Made by a program: the position numbers and the translations under genes
Notes under the pieces: model-generated
What the model was told of the DNA's origin: nothing
The model's input: the letters and a program-made list of their open reading frames with translations, nothing else
Database searches by the model: none
Part shown: one piece after another, positions 1 through 5,737 of the stretch
Numbering within the stretch: position 1 is the first letter of the stretch
Layout of the letters: every line of letters begins with the position of its first letter
Assembly: GCA_030043395.1 (NCBI GenBank)
Contig: JASHXW010000534.1
Span: 1-8,894 of the forward strand
From: Streptosporangiaceae bacterium
Lineage (GTDB): Bacteria > Actinomycetota > Actinomycetes > Streptosporangiales > Streptosporangiaceae
DNA: 8,894 bases
Direction: 5' to 3'

Positions 1-1341
1 GCTGGCAAGAAGGTCACGGGCGCGCCGCAGAAGAGCTTCACCGCGAAGTGCTCACGGTTCTACGGCCAGCACGTCGCGTCCGGCCTGCCCAAGCAATTCG
101 GAGTCACCTCCTTCCCGACCGAGGTCTGCGGTTACACCGCGAGGCAGATGCGCACCGCTTACAAGGCCACCTGGCGCGACACCGGAAAGGGCCAGACCAT
201 CGCGCTGGTTGAACTGGGCCTGACCAAGGACATGTTCCTGACCCTGAAGGACTACGCCGCGGCCAACCACATGCCGGCACCGTCTTCGCAGCGGTACGCC
301 GAGCTGTCGCTGGGCAAGGACACTTGCGGCGACCCGTTCGACGTCGAGGAGCAACTGGACGTCGAGTCCTCCTATGCCATGGCGCCCGCTGCCAACCAGC
401 TCGTTGTCGGCGGTGACAGCTGCAACAACGGCGACCAGGGCCTGCAGGGCCTCTTCGACGCCGACCTGGCTGTGCTGAATGGCAATGGCCACCGCCCGCT
501 CGCCACAGTCGCGTCCAACTCCTGGGAGGGCGGGCTGGAGTCGCAAGCCCCGTTCCTGACCGACATCGAGCACGCCTACCTGATCAAGGCCGCAGCCGAG
601 GGCGTCGGGATGTACTTCTCCGCCGGGGATGGCTCGGGCGTGCTCAGCCCGTCCGACGACCCGTTCGCGATCGCCGTCGGCGGGACGACCCTCGGTATCG
701 GCAAGGACGGCCGCCGGATGTTCGAGACCGGCTGGTCAACCGGGATCTCGCTGCTGGGCACCAAGCGGTGGATCTTCCTAGGCGAGCAGGGCGCGACCGG
801 CGGTGGCCCGAGCCTGCTGTGGCGCCAGCCCTGGTACCAGAAGGGCAGGGTGCCAGCGGCGCTGGCGCACGCTCCCGGCAACCGGAGCGGGCTGATCCGC
901 TCGGTCCCGGACATCAGCGCCGACGCTGACCCGTTCACCGGATTCCGCGTCGGGCTGCTTACCTTCAGGAAGCACAAGCCGCCCTCCTACAGCGAGCTCG
1001 ACATCGGCGGCACCAGCCTGGCCTCGCCGCTCATCGCGGGCATGGTAACGGCCGCCCAGCAGGGTCTTAGCAAGCCCTTCGGATTCATCAACCCGCTGCT
1101 GTACAGCCTCAGCGGCAGTCACGTGCTGCATCAGACGCTGCCGCTGACCGGGTCGAGTAAAGCGCTGTTCCGCGGCACCGCGTGCGAGGCGGCAGTCTGC
1201 GGGGCGCCCGTGCTGACCACGTTCGACGACCAGAGCGACAACATGGACGGGTACACCGGGCAGCTCACCTTGAAGGGCTACGACAACATGACCGGCATCG
1301 GCTCGCCTGGCTCAGCCTTCATCAAGGCACTGCGCAGCTAG
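1..1341 (+). CDS. S53 family (sedolisin/kumamolisin-like) serine-carboxyl peptidase, 5' end cut off
   Basis: The reading frame is open from base 1, so the start codon, signal peptide and most of the propeptide lie outside the window; 446 residues are visible. Fragment residues 1-43 look like the propeptide/linker seen before S53 catalytic domains, with Cys17 and Cys43 flanking it. The catalytic domain begins around CGYTARQMRTAY (43-54). All four sedolisin active-site residues can be placed: Glu116 and Asp120 in EEQLD, the oxyanion Asp210 in FSAGDGSG, and the nucleophile Ser339 in GGTSLASP. The C-terminal GYDNMTGIGSPG (Asp428) lies in the region that binds calcium in this family. Family members are secreted endopeptidases that mature at acidic pH by removing their propeptide. 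The gene is followed by a strong hairpin and converges on a TetR gene. Peptidase identity is secure; substrate and pH optimum are inferred from the family. Confidence 0.93.
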   Translation, partial: AGKKVTGAPQKSFTAKCSRFYGQHVASGLPKQFGVTSFPTEVCGYTARQMRTAYKATWRDTGKGQTIALVELGLTKDMFLTLKDYAAANHMPAPSSQRYAELSLGKDTCGDPFDVEEQLDVESSYAMAPAANQLVVGGDSCNNGDQGLQGLFDADLAVLNGNGHRPLATVASNSWEGGLESQAPFLTDIEHAYLIKAAAEGVGMYFSAGDGSGVLSPSDDPFAIAVGGTTLGIGKDGRRMFETGWSTGISLLGTKRWIFLGEQGATGGGPSLLWRQPWYQKGRVPAALAHAPGNRSGLIRSVPDISADADPFTGFRVGLLTFRKHKPPSYSELDIGGTSLASPLIAGMVTAAQQGLSKPFGFINPLLYSLSGSHVLHQTLPLTGSSKALFRGTACEAAVCGAPVLTTFDDQSDNMDGYTGQLTLKGYDNMTGIGSPGSAFIKALRS

Positions 1342-1356
1342 CGCGTCCTGACCGAT

Positions 1357-1404
1357 AGCGGCACCGGTCCCGTCTCCTCGCCGGGGGACGGACCCGGTGC
1401 CGCT
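1357..1404. terminator. Hairpin between convergent S53 peptidase and tetR genes
   Basis: An 18-nt arm at 1357-1374 pairs with 1387-1404: 11 bp (AGCGGCACCGG with CCGGTGCCGCT), a 2x2 internal loop, then 5 bp (CCGTC with GACGG), closing a 12-nt loop. It begins 15 nt after the peptidase stop and lies 33 nt beyond the tetR stop on the other strand, so it can serve both transcripts. There is no T-tract, as is common for terminators in GC-rich actinobacteria. A weaker 5-bp hairpin (GATGG/CCATC) follows at 1405-1421. Confidence 0.7.
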
Positions 1405-1437
1405 GATGGGCGTCAACCATCCGGACTGAGCGAATCA

Positions 1438-2172
1438 CTATGAAGCGCCCGGATTCCTGGGAGCCTCGCGGCTAAGTTTGTCGGCGCCGACATCGAGCAT
1501 GAGGATCGTCGCCAGCAGGTCATCGGCCAGCCCGGGCAGCTCATGGACCCGGTTGGCTAGTATCCGGCTCAGGACGACCTCGTGAATGCCGCCTACGATC
1601 GTTTCCGCTGCGAGCGCTGCTCGCGAACAGCCGGGAAGAAGCTCGTGGACGTTGTCCTCGATGATCTCGGCGAACATCCGCATCGCGTCGTTCCGCCTCG
1701 CCATGGCGCGCGGGCCGGCGGCGAGGACCTCCACGATGCACATCCGCGCCAGGTCAGGCCTGCTGGCCATGAACTCAAGGTAGGCCACGATGCCTGCGCG
1801 CAGCCGCCGCGGCACGGTCGCTTGTTCCAGGTACGCGCTGCGGATATGCCTGGCCTGCTCGCGAACCACCGCGTCGTAGGCGGCGAGGAACGCGTCTTCC
1901 TTGTTCTTGAAGTGCTCGTAGAAGGTTCGCCGTGACACGCCTGCACGCGCGATAACGGCCTCTACGCTCATGTCCGCGTAGCCGAGCTCGGCTGCGGCTT
2001 GGGCGACCGCGGCCATAATGCGTTCTCGCTGATTGGCGGCAACGAAGCTCGGCAGGAGCCCATGCCGGCCACTGGGCAGTTGGTGTGCGCGGCGCCGAGA
2101 ATCACTGGCAGCGATGGCGCCGTCACTGGCTATTCGCGCACGAACGCCGACCGGCGACTGAGCTCCGCTCAT
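1438..2172 (-). CDS. TetR/AcrR family transcriptional regulator
   Basis: A 244-residue one-component repressor. The DNA-binding domain spans about residues 46-95, with the helix-turn-helix in SVEAVIARAGVSRRTFYEHF (69-88) followed by KNKEDAFLAAYD, a very typical TetR signature. Residues 100-225 form the helical ligand-binding and dimerisation domain; they carry no motif that identifies the ligand. The N terminus has about 45 residues before the first helix of the domain, ending in LPSGRHGL, a short segment seen before the HTH in many actinobacterial TetR proteins, so a start this far upstream is plausible. The ATG at 2172 has no good Shine-Dalgarno sequence, but TTATAT lies nine bases upstream, which suggests a leaderless message. 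The gene is divergent from a secreted-protein gene, and inverted repeats between them are candidate operators. Family assignment is secure; target and inducer are unknown. Confidence 0.93.
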   Translation of the reverse strand: MSGAQSPVGVRARIASDGAIAASDSRRRAHQLPSGRHGLLPSFVAANQRERIMAAVAQAAAELGYADMSVEAVIARAGVSRRTFYEHFKNKEDAFLAAYDAVVREQARHIRSAYLEQATVPRRLRAGIVAYLEFMASRPDLARMCIVEVLAAGPRAMARRNDAMRMFAEIIEDNVHELLPGCSRAALAAETIVGGIHEVVLSRILANRVHELPGLADDLLATILMLDVGADKLSREAPRNPGAS

Positions 2173-2180
2173 GCCTAACC

Positions 2181-2186
2181 ATATAA
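2181..2186 (-). promoter_or_regulatory. Candidate -10 element of tetR (leaderless transcript)
   Basis: Read on the minus strand, TTATAT is followed by GGTTAGGC and then the tetR ATG. That puts the start codon about where transcription should begin, 8-9 nt after the -10. No convincing -35 is visible and no Shine-Dalgarno precedes the ATG. Leaderless messages are common in actinobacteria. This is inference from spacing alone. Confidence 0.4.
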
Positions 2187-2286
2187 GGCGCCAGTTTCTC
2201 GCGGCACGGCCGCGGCCCAGCAGCCACCCTCCGATGCCGCCCTGTTTCCCTGGTCCTTTGGCCCGCAGGTCCGATGGTCCGCCCTA

Positions 2287-2312
2287 ACCGCAAAGGGCGA
2301 CCCTGTTGCGGT
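2287..2312. promoter_or_regulatory. Inverted repeat in the tetR/secreted-protein interval (possible operator)
   Basis: ACCGCAA (2287-2293) pairs exactly with TTGCGGT (2306-2312), and inside it AGGG (2294-2297) pairs with CCCT (2301-2304) around a 3-nt CGA centre. The only interruption is the unpaired G at 2305. It lies about 24 bp upstream of the candidate -35 of the secreted-protein gene and about 115 bp upstream of tetR. No T-tract follows on either strand, and no gene ends here, so a protein-binding site is more likely than a terminator. Confidence 0.45.
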
Positions 2313-2335
2313 GAAAAATCCGGTTCCTCAGCGTA

Positions 2336-2362
2336 TTGACTCAGCGGCCTTTGGCGTACTAG
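2336..2362 (+). promoter_or_regulatory. Candidate promoter of the secreted-protein gene
   Basis: TTGACT (2336-2341) resembles the -35 consensus, and TACTAG (2357-2362) has the TA start of a -10 hexamer. The spacer is 15 bp, shorter than the usual 17, which lowers confidence. Transcription would start near 2369 and leave a leader of about 170 nt before the ATG at 2542. Confidence 0.35.
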
Positions 2363-2390
2363 CTTCCGGATTACCCATACACAGCAGCGT

Positions 2391-2406
2391 TTCTCAAATT
2401 CGAGAA
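2391..2406. promoter_or_regulatory. 16-bp near-palindrome, candidate TetR operator
   Basis: TTCTCAAATTCGAGAA is symmetric in seven of its eight base-pair steps; only the A/C pair flanking the central AATT fails. It lies just downstream of the candidate promoter of the secreted-protein gene, where a bound repressor would block transcription, and next to a divergent TetR gene. Size and symmetry fit a TetR-family operator. Its link to this TetR is inferred from position only. Confidence 0.45.
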
Positions 2407-2424
2407 CGGCGCATTCGCACGAGA

Positions 2425-2500
2425 CGGCTCGTCGACGATCACAGCAGTGAGCCGCGGACCGGGCAGCGTGACGAGGAGCTGCCACGGCTAGGCGCAGCCG
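2425..2500 (+). other. Structured 5' leader: three successive small hairpins
   Basis: In the predicted leader of the secreted-protein mRNA, three short perfect stems follow one another: CGGCTC/GAGCCG (2425-2430 with 2449-2454), GGCAGC/GCTGCC (2462-2467 with 2478-2483) and CGGCT/AGCCG (2485-2489 with 2496-2500). Stems of 5-6 bp arise easily by chance in GC-rich DNA, and I recognise no known riboswitch. They may affect mRNA stability or translation of the gene at 2542. With the inverted repeats and candidate promoters listed separately, this accounts for what I see in the 369-bp gene-free stretch 2173-2541. Confidence 0.25.
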
Positions 2501-2530
2501 GTGTGGAACGAAATCGGAGTGCGTCAGGAG

Positions 2531-2537
2531 AAGGAGG
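2531..2537 (+). promoter_or_regulatory. Shine-Dalgarno AAGGAGG fixing the secreted-protein start
   Basis: A full-strength AAGGAGG lies four bases before the ATG at 2542. A GTG at 2539 is in frame but only one base away, too close to be used. The site therefore supports 2542 over the longer open frame. Confidence 0.8.
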
Positions 2538-2541
2538 CGTG

Positions 2542-3624
2542 ATGAAGGCTACGAGTCATTGGGTACACCGCGCGTTGCTCTGGAGCGCATTGGGCGCTGC
2601 CACGATCGCCACCGTCGTCGCCGGGTCGTCAGCGCAGGCCGCGCACACGGCACAGCATGCGGGAACCGCACTGGCGCGCAGCGGCCCGAAGCCGAAAGGG
2701 CCCGGTTATCCGCCACCCATGGGCATCTACAAGCCCTTCACCAACTGCCCGCTTCTGAATCCGCTCATGCGCGAGTCGGTCGGCGGCTCAGCGACAGGGT
2801 GCATCGCGGGGAAGGTAAGCACGGGCTCCATCAAGATCGGCAATATCACCACGACGATTAAGTACCCGGTGAAGGTCCAGTTCGGCGTCTGGGATCCCCC
2901 GAACGCGACTCCAGGCCAGTTCACTGGCGGGATCCTGCCACCGCCTAGCGGCCTTTCCGCGCAACTGGTCACCGAGCCGGAGTACGTGCCAGGCGGCCTG
3001 CTCAAGGCGCTCGGCTGCCCGAGCAAGAACCAGACCGTTGAGAAGCTGTGCACTGAGGCAATGCAGCTTGGCGGTAAGTACCTCAAGGTCTACGCCCTGG
3101 CCCAGTCCGCGGGGCAGATCACCAACTTCGACCTCACGACGTGGACGCAGCCGCTCAAATTCAAGCTGATCAATCCGCTGCTTGGCTCGTACTGCTACAT
3201 CGGGTCAAACGACAACCCGGTCGCGCTCAACCCCTCGCTGACCGGCCACCTGGTTGAAGAGATAGACCCGCACCCCAGGAACCACCCGGACACTGCCGTC
3301 CTGAAGATCAACGCGGCCGTGGCCACGGACACCACCTTCACCGCGCCCGGCGTCACCGGTTGCGGCCCGGGCGGCTCGGAAAATATCGCAGTCGACGAGG
3401 CGATCGACACGTCAGTCGGCCTGCCGTCGGCGTCTGGAGACAACAGCGCCACGCTCAGCGGCACCTTCTACTTCGCTGCGTGCTATGCCCCGCATCACAT
3501 GGCGCGGATCCTGCTGTCCGCCTTCAAGGCGAGGGTGAGCCCCAGCGCGAGCAAGGTAGTTTCGCATCCGATTACCGTCGCCGACCTGCGTGACGGCCAT
3601 TACGGCTTCAGCAAGCAACGCTGA
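2542..3624 (+). CDS. Secreted protein of unknown function with seven cysteines
   Basis: The ATG at 2542 was chosen because AAGGAGG (2531-2537) precedes it and because it begins a classical signal peptide: a basic start (MKATSHWVHR), a hydrophobic core to about residue 27, and an AQA-A cleavage site after Ala33. The frame stays open upstream to 2311, but that extension would bury the signal peptide. The 360-residue precursor has a Pro/Gly/Lys-rich linker (48-60) and then a globular region with Cys at 69, 87, 159, 170, 218, 274 and 314; an odd number leaves at least one free or bound to a partner. There is no lipobox, LPXTG anchor or second membrane segment, so it is probably released or loosely wall-associated. 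I recognise no catalytic motif. The FTNCPLLNPLM and TGC segments recall uncharacterised secreted actinobacterial proteins, but no function can be given. A divergent TetR gene and operator-like repeats suggest regulated expression. Confidence 0.85.
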   Translation: MKATSHWVHRALLWSALGAATIATVVAGSSAQAAHTAQHAGTALARSGPKPKGPGYPPPMGIYKPFTNCPLLNPLMRESVGGSATGCIAGKVSTGSIKIGNITTTIKYPVKVQFGVWDPPNATPGQFTGGILPPPSGLSAQLVTEPEYVPGGLLKALGCPSKNQTVEKLCTEAMQLGGKYLKVYALAQSAGQITNFDLTTWTQPLKFKLINPLLGSYCYIGSNDNPVALNPSLTGHLVEEIDPHPRNHPDTAVLKINAAVATDTTFTAPGVTGCGPGGSENIAVDEAIDTSVGLPSASGDNSATLSGTFYFAACYAPHHMARILLSAFKARVSPSASKVVSHPITVADLRDGHYGFSKQR

Positions 3625-3633
3625 GGCCGCAGC

Positions 3634-3672
3634 GACACGACCCGCACCCGGCCAGCGGGTGCGGGTCGTGTC
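3634..3672. terminator. Perfect 17-bp hairpin terminator between convergent genes
   Basis: The 17-nt arm 3634-3650 (GACACGACCCGCACCCG) is exactly complementary to 3656-3672, with a 5-nt GCCAG loop. It starts ten bases after the secreted-protein stop and ends 11 bases before the last codon of the convergent cytochrome b gene, so it can stop both transcripts. There is no T-tract. Confidence 0.85.
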
Positions 3673-3693
3673 CGTGCGCGGCGCTACGCACGG
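3672..3693 (-). terminator. Second small hairpin at the end of the cytochrome b gene
   Basis: CCGTGCG (3672-3678) pairs with CGCACGG (3687-3693) around an 8-nt loop that includes the cytochrome b stop codon (3684-3686). It abuts the 17-bp hairpin and may add to termination or protect the 3' end of the cytochrome b message. Confidence 0.4.
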
Positions 3694-5540
3694 TTGGCAA
3701 CTGGCGGCTCAGGAGCGCTTGCCTTCTGAGCTGGGTCGTCTGAGCGGCGGTACCAGGAGCGCCAGACCAGGCGGTAGACCGGGACTACCCTCGGGATGTC
3801 ACGCAGGCCCGGGATGAACGGCACGAGCAGCAGCCCCAGGGTGCAGATGCCGGTCAGCAGGATCGCCCAGATGTCCACGCTGGCCGAGTTCTGGAATGGC
3901 GAGACGTGATACCAGAGCTGGTACAGCCACAGCCAGGGCTGGCCGGGGTAACTGCCCGTCTCGTTCATCACGCCCCACTGGCCGCCCTGCAGGTGCATCT
4001 TGGTGGCCAGGTTGTTGTAGTACTGCCCGTCCGCGACGAACAGCAGTGGCTTGGTGTAGTTCGTGCCGTAGAAGGGCTGCTGGGCGAGCAGCGCGGCGTC
4101 CAGGGCGCCGCTCCTGGCCATCCGCAGCTCGTAGGCCAGCATCACCGGGACCGGGCCCGCGCCGGGCACGGCGAGCATCCCGCTGGAGGGAAGGTGACTG
4201 GCCTTGGTGACCGCGTTGCCGTACGCAGACGCCCAGCGCAGTTGCTGTGCCGGCGATGCGGCGCGGTAGGTGCCCAGGGCGGCGCCCAGCGCCGGGGTCG
4301 TCGGCGCCAGCCTGGACAGCGGCGCGAGGACGAACGCGTTCGCCGCGTCCAGCGGCTGGGTGACGCCCGCCAGCTTCTGCCAGCTCACCGGCCCGACCTG
4401 CTGGAGCCCCTGCGTTCCGTTGTTATACGGAGGGCCGTAGTCGGCCGCGAACGCGGTGCCGTCCAGTTCCATCGCCGCGGTGCCGACGAAGTCCTTCGGG
4501 CTGGCCGTCGCCCAGCGCTTGATGGTCAGCGACGGGACGTCGGGCGAGGACAGGATGCTGGCCATCAGCAGGACGATGACGCCGACGATCAGGGTCGCGA
4601 TCGTGGCTTCCTTGAGGATGTCGTAGCGCTTCGTCGGACCGCGCCAGGGCGCCGCGTCCGCGACCCGGGCAGCCTTGCGCGCCTCGCGGCCGTGCAGTCG
4701 CTCCGCCTTCTGCGGCAGCGGGTGGCTGACGCCCCGGACGCGCACCATCAGGATGTGCGCGCCGATGACCACGATCAGGATCAGCGGCATGAGCACGATG
4801 TGCCACATCAGCATCTGGCCGAAGTTCATCAGGTTGAAGAACGCCCCGACGCCGACCGCGTTGAACGCGTCCTTGCCGTTCGTGGCGATCCACTGCGAAT
4901 CGAAGTTCTGCTGCGACAGGTAGCCGGTGAAGCAGGTGACAACCGAGGCGAGGAACGCCACCACGCCGGTAATCCAGGTCATCGCCCGGCGCCCGCGCCA
5001 CGCCGCCATCCAGAACTTGCCCCACAGGTGGATCACCAGCAGCGCCATGAACAGCTCGACGCTCCACAGGTGGACGCTGTTGAAGAAATGGCCGACCGGG
5101 TTGTAGTGCCACCAGTCAGGCCCGCCGAGCACCAGCCCGATGCCCGAGGCGATCACGATGCCGAGCGCGGCCAGGCTGGCGACGCCGAACACGTAGATCC
5201 ACGAAGCGACGTATGCAGGCTGCCGGTCGGGAAGCAGCTTCTTCGGCGGCAGCCGCCTGGATGCCCAGGTACGGGCCTTGGCCGTCCACATGTCCTCATC
5301 GCCCGGCTCCGGGGCGGCAGCCGCATCGGCCTGCCCGTAGGACGCGTCCTCGGACGGCAGGTCCCCCCGGCCGGCGTGCGGGAACCTGATCAGCAGCGCG
5401 AGGCCGAAGATAACCACCATCACGGCAATGACGATCAGGTTCGCCAGCGAGATCTCGATGAATGACCAGTGCAGGTACGTCCCCGGCTGGTTCAGGCTTA
5501 TCGCCAGGGTGCCAGAACTGCCTATAGCGTGCTCGTTCAT
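3684..5540 (-). CDS. Membrane diheme cytochrome b with a large extracytoplasmic insertion
   Basis: A 618-residue protein built on the cytochrome b/b6 four-helix heme core. Likely helices are 27-51 (extra N-terminal), 112-138, 156-178, 186-208, 240-265, 312-332 and 556-577. Heme ligand pairs are His157/His171 and His247/His262, spaced 14 and 15; a spacing of 15 in the second pair is the cytochrome b6 pattern. Basic segments 52-102, 267-311 and 580-600 should be cytoplasmic, which puts residues 333-553 outside. That 220-residue domain has no CXXCH motif and no cysteine, and I do not recognise it. The segment PWLWLYQLW before the last helix resembles the place of the Qo motif PEWY but lacks its Glu. 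The C-terminal helices of a normal QcrB are mostly missing, and no Rieske or cytochrome c gene is adjacent. GGAG seven bases before the ATG supports the start. Probably a quinone-linked redox protein; partner unknown. Confidence 0.85.
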   Translation of the reverse strand: MNEHAIGSSGTLAISLNQPGTYLHWSFIEISLANLIVIAVMVVIFGLALLIRFPHAGRGDLPSEDASYGQADAAAAPEPGDEDMWTAKARTWASRRLPPKKLLPDRQPAYVASWIYVFGVASLAALGIVIASGIGLVLGGPDWWHYNPVGHFFNSVHLWSVELFMALLVIHLWGKFWMAAWRGRRAMTWITGVVAFLASVVTCFTGYLSQQNFDSQWIATNGKDAFNAVGVGAFFNLMNFGQMLMWHIVLMPLILIVVIGAHILMVRVRGVSHPLPQKAERLHGREARKAARVADAAPWRGPTKRYDILKEATIATLIVGVIVLLMASILSSPDVPSLTIKRWATASPKDFVGTAAMELDGTAFAADYGPPYNNGTQGLQQVGPVSWQKLAGVTQPLDAANAFVLAPLSRLAPTTPALGAALGTYRAASPAQQLRWASAYGNAVTKASHLPSSGMLAVPGAGPVPVMLAYELRMARSGALDAALLAQQPFYGTNYTKPLLFVADGQYYNNLATKMHLQGGQWGVMNETGSYPGQPWLWLYQLWYHVSPFQNSASVDIWAILLTGICTLGLLLVPFIPGLRDIPRVVPVYRLVWRSWYRRSDDPAQKASAPEPPVANRA

Positions 5541-5560
5541 GCCAATGCTCCAGTCGGTAC

Positions 5561-5597
5561 GCCTATTCAGCCGGCCGGCAGAGGCCCGGCCTATTCA
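5561..5597. repeat. 9-bp direct repeat GCCTATTCA upstream of the cytochrome b gene
   Basis: GCCTATTCA occurs at 5561-5569 and again at 5589-5597, start to start 28 bp, separated by a GC-rich segment. Both copies lie 20-60 bp upstream of the cytochrome b start, in its likely promoter/leader, and are AT-richer than their surroundings. They could be binding sites for a regulator; no consensus is recognised. Confidence 0.45.
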
Positions 5598-5647
5598 CAG
5601 TCGCGCCAGATGACCTCGATCCGGCAGGGATGTCGGTCATGCGACAG

Positions 5648-5663
5648 GGGGACCTAGGTCCCC
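5648..5663. promoter_or_regulatory. DevR (DosR)-box-like perfect palindrome in the cytochrome b/devS promoter region
   Basis: GGGGACCTAGGTCCCC is a perfect 16-bp palindrome. It contains GGGAC-N4-GTCCC, the core of the DevR/DosR box known from mycobacteria. Its centre is about 35 bp upstream of the predicted devS transcription start and about 115 bp upstream of the cytochrome b start codon. A devR gene is in the same window. Binding and the regulated direction are inferred. Confidence 0.65.
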
Positions 5664-5678
5664 AGCGCACCTGGGACG

Positions 5679-5684
5679 TACGAT
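5679..5684 (+). promoter_or_regulatory. Candidate -10 element of the devS-like kinase gene
   Basis: TACGAT fits the actinobacterial -10 pattern TANNNT. The -35 position, 17 bp upstream, falls inside the DevR-box palindrome and has no TTGACA-like sequence. Absence of a good -35 with an activator site covering it is the usual layout of DevR-activated promoters. Transcription would start near 5691, about 47 nt before the ATG. Confidence 0.45.
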
Positions 5685-5737
5685 CGCAACGTCCGGCTGG
5701 ATCAGCGTCCGACGGGAGTCACTGTGCTGGGAGCGCC

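Noticed and set aside
2252..2280. Three GGTCC copies as a possible DevR-type site
   Set aside because: Spacing is irregular (16 and 8 bp) and there is no GGGAC partner at the right distance. GGTCC is frequent by chance in this GC-rich DNA.
2123..2485. A 120-codon minus-strand frame over the 5' end of tetR and the intergenic region
   Set aside because: It overlaps the tetR coding start in another frame, shows no domain, and crosses the operator-like repeats.
2311..2541. In-frame upstream extension of the secreted protein from a GTG at 2311
   Set aside because: It would place about 77 residues before a classical signal peptide and ignore the AAGGAGG site before 2542. It also runs through the candidate promoter and palindrome.
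2369..2541. Known riboswitch (for example the c-di-AMP ydaO type found before secreted actinobacterial genes)
   Set aside because: The leader has short stems but none of the conserved core sequences I know for that class.
3770..3800. GGGACTACCCTCGGGA as a DevR box
   Set aside because: It has one half-site only and lies inside the 3' coding part of the cytochrome b gene, far from any start.
3906..5465. A 519-codon open frame on the plus strand opposite the cytochrome b gene
   Set aside because: It lies fully antisense to a gene with intact heme ligands and membrane helices. Its product is dominated by Arg, His, Asp, Gln and Val with no domain, as expected for the reverse frame of GC-rich coding DNA.
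5630..5737. Longer start for the DevS-like kinase
   Set aside because: The extension would cover the DevR-box palindrome and candidate -10, adds residues with no match to DevS, and makes the protein longer than the family. GGGAG before 5738/5741 supports the shorter form.
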